Below, piece by piece: positions 9,601-10,567 of a stretch of DNA of 10,567 nucleotides; the stretch's first letter is position 1, and the number at the start of each line of letters is the position of its first letter. The notes beneath the pieces are model-generated. The model worked only from the letters and a program-made list of their open reading frames with translations, had not been told where the DNA came from and did no database searches. This DNA is from Candidatus Cloacimonadota bacterium. GTDB taxonomy: Bacteria > Cloacimonadota > Cloacimonadia > JGIOTU-2. The stretch is taken from assembly GCA_014384665.1 (NCBI GenBank), contig JACNFI010000422.1, positions 1 through 10,567 of the forward strand, read 5' to 3'. The translations under genes and the position numbers were made by a program.

Positions 9601-10567
9601 GGATACTGTTGATACTGATGTAATTAATGATAATGAATACTGGTATTATGCAACTGCTATTTATAATAACACAGATGAGTCAGACCCATCTGAAATATTA
9701 CCTGGCACTCCTCATGATGGTATTGCACCCGGACCAGTTACAGACCTTGAGTATGAAATCAGTGTTCCGAACTTAACAGTTTCCTTTACCTGGTTAGACC
9801 CTGTCATAAATGAGGATGAAACACCTTGCACCGACCTTGAAGGGATAGAGATTTGGCGTGATGGTTCGCTTATTGAAACCGTTGAACCCGGTGTTCAATT
9901 CTATGTTGATACTGTGCCCGAAGAAGGTACATACTCCTATTCATTCATTGCATTTGATGAAGTGCCTAATTACAGTGAACCTGTAGATAGAATAATTTGG
10001 GTTGCTTACATACTGTTTGCAGAAGATTTCTCTCAAGGTATTATGCCACCTACCGGTTGGTCAATTACTGGTGATTATCCCAATAACTGGGCAATAAGTA
10101 ACACAAATGATGCCGGTGGCGAAGCGCCAGAAGGTGAATTCAACTGGGATGAATATGGCTATGTAGGAACAGCAAGATTAGTTACACCTATATTTAATAC
10201 TGTTGGTATGTTATTGCCTGATTTTGAGTTCAAATTCTATTATTCCCACTGGTCTAACAGTGTTACAATTGGTGTTGCAACAACAAGTGATGGTGGAGCT
10301 ACCTGGAATACAGCCTGGTCAATGGTTCTATCTGGTGATTATGGTCCAGAAACTGTTACTTTTGATATTACAACTCCTGATGTTGGTTCACCTAACTTCC
10401 AGCTTTGCTTATTCTTTACGGGTGACCCATGGGATATTTTCTATTGGCATTTTGACGATATTATTTGTCCCTGGGAATCCTCAGCAAATGGTAATCTGTC
10501 TGGTGAAGTTATAGACCTTGAATTTGGTTTTCCAATTGCAGATGCTGCAGTAACAATTGCTGGCATT
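605..10567 (+). CDS. Giant multidomain secreted/surface protein, 3' end beyond the window
   Basis: This is a 3,321-codon open frame with no stop, cut by the window edge. It starts at ATG 605 behind GGAGG and encodes a signal peptide (residues 1-21), so the product is exported. After it come only non-catalytic extracellular modules: four jelly rolls with an [ST][ST]DxGATW motif (767-774, 1577-1584, 2422-2429, 3227-3234), nine CnaB/carboxypeptidase-regulatory-like domains (the ninth partial), five FN3 domains (three interrupted), two Ig-like domains each holding a four-blade propeller segment, and two other beta-rich inserts. A unit of about 810 residues is tandemly duplicated. The chain is acidic with few Lys/Arg and no coiled coil. 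The likely role is adhesion or cell-surface scaffolding; that is inference from modules. A C-terminal type IX-like sorting domain would be expected beyond the window. No homologue name can be given; certain as a gene, unsure of function. Confidence 0.96.
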   Translation, partial: MKKYLISLTVIGFLCATSLFAQDDLWPPLNLEATDNLIGVINLNWDSPIDSAAIELSYDDNEAENYYYVEDPLLPTHHMAVGFTYPEDCWVHTGRFYMSYDPGATDFDYNLFGGTAAGPDASNVLASGTCTLDGDPNGDWYDIDLGRIAITGGDWFYLDVQYRDDMTVNTDCYYVAGDESDPNPYSWYTLDGTNWFNLGAFVNATLRTVVSTISGKSVVLNPIPTKSHSSTSIKQLANMPRLDDELLAKFTSRPYARPKTRVVRANFENYNIYREDVLIGTSDTEFYVDSDIDYETWYEYYVTAQYIEGEPNPTNHVMGYTVALREITEIGNAEITDYQIPMNIFYENSITETVYDKEWIGTAMFLHTIGYHANISTPNIPPFNLEVWIGEIDVDDLSGGWIDGSQLTLCYDGMVDTPAGDYWCDIVLDTPFEYTHTHNLVIMVIKDHFDWYSTSDTWWTTESGTPYRTIHDYDDFDEFNAMNPPTNPYDKSTYPDIRLHWTPFGTGDVDGTVTNADTGDPIEGAVVSIMDNLDVTGPDGTYLLEDIPIGLRDITCVADGYYDAADVVEVLEDQTVTVDFALNPLIYGTLDGTVIDDSTGLPIEGAEINAVSVGDWEYDTTTDEFGYYIIDEVVVGTYDVTCSADGYWTETEEDVIIEAGVTTTVDFALILYTIPDSYFSDFEDDDGGLLSNDPGGWQWGAPTSGPMAAYSGVNVWATVLSGDYTPSANWTLETTQELIIASGAYMLEFWHWYDMEASYDGGNVKISTDGGATWTVIEPIGGYPGMANSSNPLYPEPIYCGHDQGFWEKAEFDLSAYSGQVVFFRWHFGSDSSVQYPGWYIDNVRIYEQEWGSLEGYVTELSTGASIEGAEIIVGGQYTGYSDDTGYYLIEDIVAFNYDITCTAEGYNDALEEDFEILADIVNTLNFEMTAPTMDIDPLTINEEIAPDDSLTTYLTVSNNGNGTLDWHASTQYPDAQIINIPVVSNYFSRTSEPPSMGMDLGENRKRDKEYLDPVRTDILRGSTAWFRGGEYSVYFYGTFDTDFPGDMTEILSPPAWAAYCGDYSTESDEYFYVNNPDDFNIYTVDAVSGIATLVGPTGLGAFLNGMACDKTDGTMYAVDGSNLYTIDLTIGAATLVGPIGNPGGLMINLACDGDGNLWGIDIGSDDFWFIDKTTGAGTYIGITGFDANYAQSMAWDPETDVIFWAAYGGGLDGNLRVVDRTTGATAFVGDFEGGREVTVLAFPGRPETWLTVEPRTGTIEAGNDFDVSVIFNSEGIPPGTTLTADIIFTSDPDVGTETVDVNLTVGTMLFGSISGTVTLESFPPYCTGNVEDVIVTAGSYWANPDATGYYLLEAYPNTYDVTASLYGFEDSTIVDVVVLEDQNTPDIDFYLNCMSGGLSGYVTDDSTGLSIEGATVTVLGAGPERDLSDVTDEFGYYEIIPIVAGTYDVTCSADGYWSQTEEGVIIETGVTTTLDFALVLYTIPDYYFSDFEDDDGGLLSNDPSGWQWGVPTSGPPAAYSGVNVWGTVLNGNYVDNANWTLETTQELIIATGAYMLEFWQWYNTENSWDGGNVKISTDFGATWQVIYPVGGYPDDAIVGLNNEPGYTANSGGWVKAEFDLSAYAGEIVHFRWHFGTDSSVHDYPGWYIDDVRVYEQEWGSLEGYVTELSTGAPIENAVITVGTQYTGTSGNDGYYLIEDIVAFTYDITCEAEGYNDALEEDFEILADIVNTLDFEMTAPTMEIDPLTITETVDMPGDSVITYITVSNNGDGPLDWNASITSPEAQRVPQIPSSSGHFPMGNYKPSIDMPPEDGVATVESSAPIIDFMRGATAYGIEAANDFFCSFDVDEPEVLNNIASYTGTDFSNAGDFGIGDQSFVYELDNVNNLRTIDLETGAATVIGNPLPVGAETWTGMSTDPTTGTIYGCTTDIYNSSLFTIDPETATSTFIGSIGFPGVIDIAVDGNGDMWGYCLVQDEFFSIDKETGLGTLVGSIGFDANFGQGMTWDVETDQLYMCAFNNATFQPELRIVDRETGNTVMVGVLGATSPGGLCQLGWMAIPGFGGPQWITVDPTSGTVPAGDFEEVEVKIKWIEEIVEGTILNADINFSSDPDVGEETVPVTATFGGIPPGSISGIVTLEDTDYSTGNVEDVVVTALSASGGSYSTSPDDTGYYILEEVYVGIYDVTAILYGYEDSTIVDVEVDSLTNTPNIDFDLNCLFGALTGEITDFDTGLPIEVATVTIFDTELSDDTDEFGVYLIVDVVEGSYSVQASHDAYVTVVHENVQILQDIENIEDFVLQEVGLPTPRNLQASEDNPDGILVEWLPPAGGGGEEWTEGFESGVFPPVGWEHIQTHPVTTWTLYDDPTYVYEGTYSAGCWWDYGHQDEWLITPEFGVDGSSTLEFWSYAYQGSTYGDHYYVRASTDGGATWSPDDILLDMSALTGGWNYYVTPYIIDLSAYAGEMIKLAWHAEDPPDNDGMWWAWLIDAISVTVEGELITFGSSDLTHERHGAPVVAKVNNTPTRDGTPVEPRVIRDRDFMDMYNLYRGEVSGGPYPEMIQEMYEGTEYLDTDVALGEIWYYVATALYDTQTPYEESPYSNEDWGTLYNDVPPPPENVSVTGVDDQVTINWDEVVIPEDDIDYYNVYKQYMNEEFEIVGTPEVPPFDYTLVDGQGLYYFYVTTVDLIGQESNPSETVEYIYGTLPPMISVTSGVDEGVPIYVAPWGSAEEYTQAWHDGTFESQIGCGGGCALGVRFTPIGYPADITHLELTFQGDANCTSAIVSVYPDPEALIQGPPEFPTAPGDPSAIWESSPMSFPPGTYQLDLPEGVTIEAGDVYVIVWENASGFLGIANDLQMNYLDRNWVYSTSYPWVTIFEAVNGDPSLTGNFGITTTFYGAIGQYTLNNEPEFAEADSKYSDMLNRCIEVGKPVDKLLRTSISGVFEPVVSIGEIRDAVSLVISENNRELTRDLTGYNIYKSEIPEPYDWYLLGYLDAPVGEPRDTVDTDVINDNEYWYYATAIYNNTDESDPSEILPGTPHDGIAPGPVTDLEYEISVPNLTVSFTWLDPVINEDETPCTDLEGIEIWRDGSLIETVEPGVQFYVDTVPEEGTYSYSFIAFDEVPNYSEPVDRIIWVAYILFAEDFSQGIMPPTGWSITGDYPNNWAISNTNDAGGEAPEGEFNWDEYGYVGTARLVTPIFNTVGMLLPDFEFKFYYSHWSNSVTIGVATTSDGGATWNTAWSMVLSGDYGPETVTFDITTPDVGSPNFQLCLFFTGDPWDIFYWHFDDIICPWESSANGNLSGEVIDLEFGFPIADAAVTIAGI
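683..1567 (+). other. Fibronectin III domain split by a ~218-residue insert (residues 27-321)
   Basis: Residues 27-48 (PPLNLEATDN...INLNWDSP) are the first two strands of an FN3 domain. The expected continuation, NYNIYREDVLIGTSDTEFYV...YEYYVTAQY, appears only at 267-321. Between them lie residues 49-266: a beta-rich stretch with GRFYMSY, GGDWFYLDVQY and NWFNLGAFV, then a basic, Ser/Pro/Arg-rich linker. The insert resembles the 'anchor' sandwiches found in similar FCB-group proteins, but I cannot name its family. The two FN3 halves complement each other, so I read this as one domain with a nested domain. Confidence 0.65.
1589..2116 (+). other. Beta-rich module of FCB secreted proteins (residues 329-504)
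   Basis: The order of motifs is ITDYQIPMNIFYENS, KEWIGTAMFLHTIGYHAN, FNLEVWIGEI, then GDYWCDIVLDTPFEYTHTHN, NLVIMVIKD and YPDIRLHW. This pattern (a two-part sandwich with a 'dLdtPFeYtgtnNLvi' strand) is one I associate with repeat modules of large secreted FCB proteins. No enzyme motif is visible. It joins the split FN3 domain to the first CnaB-like domain. Confidence 0.5.
2123..2359 (+). other. CnaB / carboxypeptidase-regulatory-like domain 1 (residues 507-585)
   Basis: It has the typical order G-x-V-x-G-T-V, DTGDPIEGAVVSI, a central GPDGTYLLEDIPIG hairpin, DITCVADGYYDA and a final TVTVDFAL strand. This fold is a prealbumin-like sandwich used as a spacer in surface proteins. Isopeptide-forming Lys/Asp residues cannot be assigned. 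Confidence 0.75.
2366..2611 (+). other. CnaB-like domain 2 (residues 588-669), unit A
   Basis: The domain opens GTLDGTVIDDSTGLPIEGAE and contains DEFGYYIIDEVVVGTYDVTC and a closing TTTVDFAL strand. Bases 2509-2541 are identical to 4939-4971 in unit B. It leads directly into the jelly roll through LYTIPDSYF. Confidence 0.75.
2618..3154 (+). other. Cleaved-adhesin-like jelly roll (residues 672-850), unit A
   Basis: SDFEDDDGGLLSNDPGGWQW opens the domain. LEFWHWYDM, STDGGATW (767-774), the strand FFRWHFGSDSS and the closing GWYIDNVRIYE follow. These are hallmarks of the cleaved-adhesin/MAM-like jelly rolls found in gingipain-type and other FCB surface proteins, which bind ligands such as glycans or matrix proteins. 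The ligand here is unknown. It is 179 residues long and aligns end to end with 1482-1658. Confidence 0.7.
3158..3394 (+). other. CnaB-like domain 3 (residues 852-930), unit A
   Basis: GSLEGYVTELSTGASIEGAE, DDTGYYLIEDIV and YDITCTAEGYNDALEEDF are clear CnaB/regulatory-like strands. The tail is unusual: FEILADIVNTLNFEMT is encoded by DNA identical to unit B over 40 nt (3336-3375 and 5760-5799). Confidence 0.75.
3395..4525 (+). other. Ig-like domain interrupted by a propeller-like segment (residues 931-1307), unit A
   Basis: Residues 931-971 (MDIDPLTINEE...TYLTVSNNGNGTLDWHAS) are the first half of an Ig-like domain. Residues 1248-1307 (ETWLTVEPRTGTIEAGNDFD...TSDPDVGTETVDVNLTV) are the usual second half. 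In related proteins these halves normally follow one another directly. Here about 276 residues separate them: a variable linker, an RGSTA motif (1021-1025) and four propeller-like repeats starting near 1082, 1124, 1168 and 1216. Their signature is IDxxTGxxTxVG and their spacing 42-48 residues. D-G-D-G-N in blade three matches D-G-N-G-D in unit B, so it is blade structure more than a dedicated calcium loop. Confidence 0.6.
3762..3768 (+). other. C7 homopolymer inside the coding sequence
   Basis: Seven consecutive C's encode Ser-Pro-Pro near residues 1053-1055, in a gene otherwise AT-rich. The reading frame aligns with unit B on both sides, so the frame is intact in this copy. It is a possible slippage site. 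Confidence 0.9.
4538..4786 (+). other. CnaB-like domain 4 (residues 1312-1394), unit A
   Basis: GSISGTVTLESFPP, GNVEDVIVTAG, DATGYYLLEAYPNTYDVTAS and LYGFEDSTIVDVVVLEDQNT form the usual strands. It ends with DFYLNC. Its counterpart in unit B is 6992-7255. Confidence 0.7.
4793..5041 (+). other. CnaB-like domain 5 (residues 1397-1479), unit B
   Basis: GGLSGYVTDDSTGLSIEGAT, DEFGYYEIIPIVAGTYDVTC and TTTLDFAL match domain 2 strand by strand. Three residues (PER) lie in the loop before the conserved DEFGYY strand. Confidence 0.75.
5048..5578 (+). other. Cleaved-adhesin-like jelly roll (residues 1482-1658), unit B
   Basis: It shares SDFEDDDGGLLSNDP, SGWQWG, LEFWQWYN and FRWHFGTDSS with unit A, and closes with GWYIDDVRVYE. 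STDFGATW (1577-1584) carries Phe where the other three jelly rolls have Gly. The loop after GGYP differs from unit A in length and sequence, which may alter ligand binding. Confidence 0.7.
5582..5818 (+). other. CnaB-like domain 6 (residues 1660-1738), unit B
   Basis: It matches domain 3 over its whole length, including GSLEGYVTELSTGAPIENAV and the LEEDFEILADIVNTLDFEMT tail. The N-terminal junction (from TATGAGCAAG/TATGAACAAG) is almost identical in DNA between the units. Confidence 0.75.
5819..6979 (+). other. Ig-like domain interrupted by a propeller-like segment (residues 1739-2125), unit B
   Basis: The first half is MEIDPLTITETV...ITVSNNGDGPLDWNAS (1739-1781). The second half is QWITVDPTSGTVPAGDFEEV...SSDPDVGEETVPVTATF (2066-2125). 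Between them sit a variable Pro/Ser-rich linker, RGATAYG (from 1829) and four propeller-like repeats near residues 1888, 1936, 1978 and 2027, each with IDxETGxxTxxG. A full propeller usually needs at least five or six blades. The FFCSFDVDEPEVLNNIASYT strand near 1850 could supply a fifth, or two units could assemble. Confidence 0.6.
6992..7255 (+). other. CnaB-like domain 7 (residues 2130-2217), unit B
   Basis: GSISGIVTLEDTDYSTGNVE, DDTGYYILEEVYVGIYDVTA and ILYGYEDSTIVDVEVDSLTN match domain 4, with a few extra residues in the SASGGSYS loop. It closes unit B with DFDLNC. Confidence 0.7.
7262..7507 (+). other. CnaB-like domain 8: first domain of an aborted third unit (residues 2220-2301)
   Basis: GALTGEITDFDTGLPIEVAT, DEFGVYLIVDVVEGSYSVQA and EDFVLQEV occupy the same position after unit B as domain 5 does after unit A. 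No jelly roll of the unit type follows directly; the chain switches to FN3 domains. I infer that the third unit was truncated or replaced. Confidence 0.7.
7514..8413 (+). other. FN3 domain split by a cleaved-adhesin jelly roll (residues 2304-2603)
   Basis: The first FN3 strands are PTPRNLQASEDN and GILVEWLPPAG (2304-2331). The second half, MYNLYRGEVSGGPYPEMIQE...WYYVATALYDTQ, is at 2539-2603. In between is a complete jelly roll (2334-2492): EGFESGVFPPVGWEHIQ, EWLITPEF, LEFWSYAYQ, STDGGATW (2422-2429), LSAYAGEMIKLAWHAED and a closing WLIDAISVTVEG. A charged linker follows (2493-2538). The GGGGEEW junction looks like a flexible hinge. Confidence 0.75.
8432..8704 (+). other. Uninterrupted fibronectin III domain (residues 2610-2700)
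   Basis: PPPPENVSVTGVDDQVTINW starts the domain. YYNVYKQYMNEEFEIVG, GLYYFYVTTVDLIGQESNPS and the final VEYIYG complete the seven strands in about 91 residues, the normal FN3 length. It serves as an internal control for the interrupted copies on either side. Confidence 0.8.
8711..9694 (+). other. FN3 domain split by a ~243-residue beta-rich insert (residues 2703-3030)
   Basis: PPMISVTSGVDEGVPIYVAP (2703 onward) is the FN3 start. DLTGYNIYKSEIPEPYDWYL...YWYYATAIYNN (2968-3030) is the FN3 end. The insert (2725-2967) begins GSAEEYTQAWHDGTFESQIG and has a CGGGC motif (2744-2748). It continues ALGVRFTPIGYPADITHLEL, a YQLDLPEGVTIEAGDVYVIV strand pair and a GNFGITTTFYG end, then a basic linker. It looks like an anchor-type sandwich; the family is uncertain. 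Confidence 0.65.
9728..10009 (+). other. Uninterrupted fibronectin III domain (residues 3042-3135)
   Basis: PGPVTDLEYEISVPNLTVSF begins the domain, followed by TWLDP, the strand LEGIEIWRDGSLIETVEPG, and YSYSFIAFDEVPNYSEP. Length and strand order are normal for FN3. Confidence 0.75.
10016..10477 (+). other. Cleaved-adhesin-like jelly roll (residues 3138-3291)
   Basis: FAEDFSQGIMPPTGWSITGD starts the domain. ARLVTPIFNT, FEFKFYYSHWS, TSDGGATW (3227-3234), FQLCLFFTGDPWDIFYWHFD and a closing DDIICPW follow. It is the fourth such domain and the only one with Cys in its last strands. Confidence 0.7.
10490..10567 (+). other. CnaB-like domain 9, cut by the window edge (residues 3296-3321)
   Basis: GNLSGEVIDLEFGFPIADAA followed by VTIAGI is the N-terminal half of a CnaB/regulatory-like domain. 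The gene continues beyond the window; further modules and a C-terminal sorting signal are expected there. Confidence 0.7.

Noticed and set aside
10203..10514. 103-codon plus-strand frame near the right edge
   Set aside because: It overlaps the jelly roll of the real frame, has no ribosome site and gives a Leu/Val/Gln-rich product typical of out-of-frame reading.

Overview
The window holds the start of one very large secreted protein gene, preceded by about 600 bp of non-coding DNA. One reading frame opens at an ATG at 605 behind a strong Shine-Dalgarno site. It runs without a stop to the last base, giving 3,321 codons with the 3' end outside the window. I translated it by hand and found no stop and no loss of frame. 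All other open frames in the interval lie inside this gene, in the wrong frame or on the other strand, and look like shadows.

The DNA is AT-rich. The protein is acidic and rich in Asp, Thr, Gly, Tyr and Trp. Its modules (fibronectin III, carboxypeptidase-regulatory/CnaB-like, cleaved-adhesin-like jelly rolls, Ig-like 'WLTVEPRTGT' domains, propeller repeats) match the style of giant extracellular proteins of the Fibrobacteres-Chlorobi-Bacteroidetes (FCB) group. Candidatus Cloacimonadota or a neighbouring candidate phylum is my best guess. This is inference from style; no taxonomic marker gene is present.

Layout. 1-110: palindromic repeat of dispersed-intergenic type. 147-243: a Shine-Dalgarno site and a signal-peptide-like reading frame whose start codon is AAG instead of ATG, apparently a gene fossil. 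282-324: a tiny ORF with the same initiation sequence. 325-467: three consecutive inverted repeats. 516-579: two more palindromes. 596-604: the ribosome binding site of the real gene. I found no convincing promoter, tRNA, or intact gene in 1-604.

The protein (residues in parentheses) runs: signal peptide (1-21); FN3 interrupted by an insert (27-321); beta-rich module (329-504); CnaB-like (507-585); an ~810-residue super-repeat present twice in tandem (588-1394 and 1397-2217), each CnaB / jelly roll / CnaB / Ig-like interrupted by a propeller / CnaB; the beginning of a third copy (CnaB, 2220-2301); FN3 interrupted by a jelly roll (2304-2603); an uninterrupted FN3 (2610-2700); FN3 interrupted by another beta-rich insert (2703-3030); an uninterrupted FN3 (3042-3135); a jelly roll (3138-3291); and the start of a ninth CnaB-like domain cut by the window edge.

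No catalytic domain was recognised. The protein probably works as a long cell-surface or secreted adhesive/scaffolding fibre. The two most distinctive features are the repeated nesting of whole domains inside other beta-sandwich domains, always in frame at a comparable strand junction, and the three near-identical translation-initiation sequences upstream, only the last of which opens a real gene.
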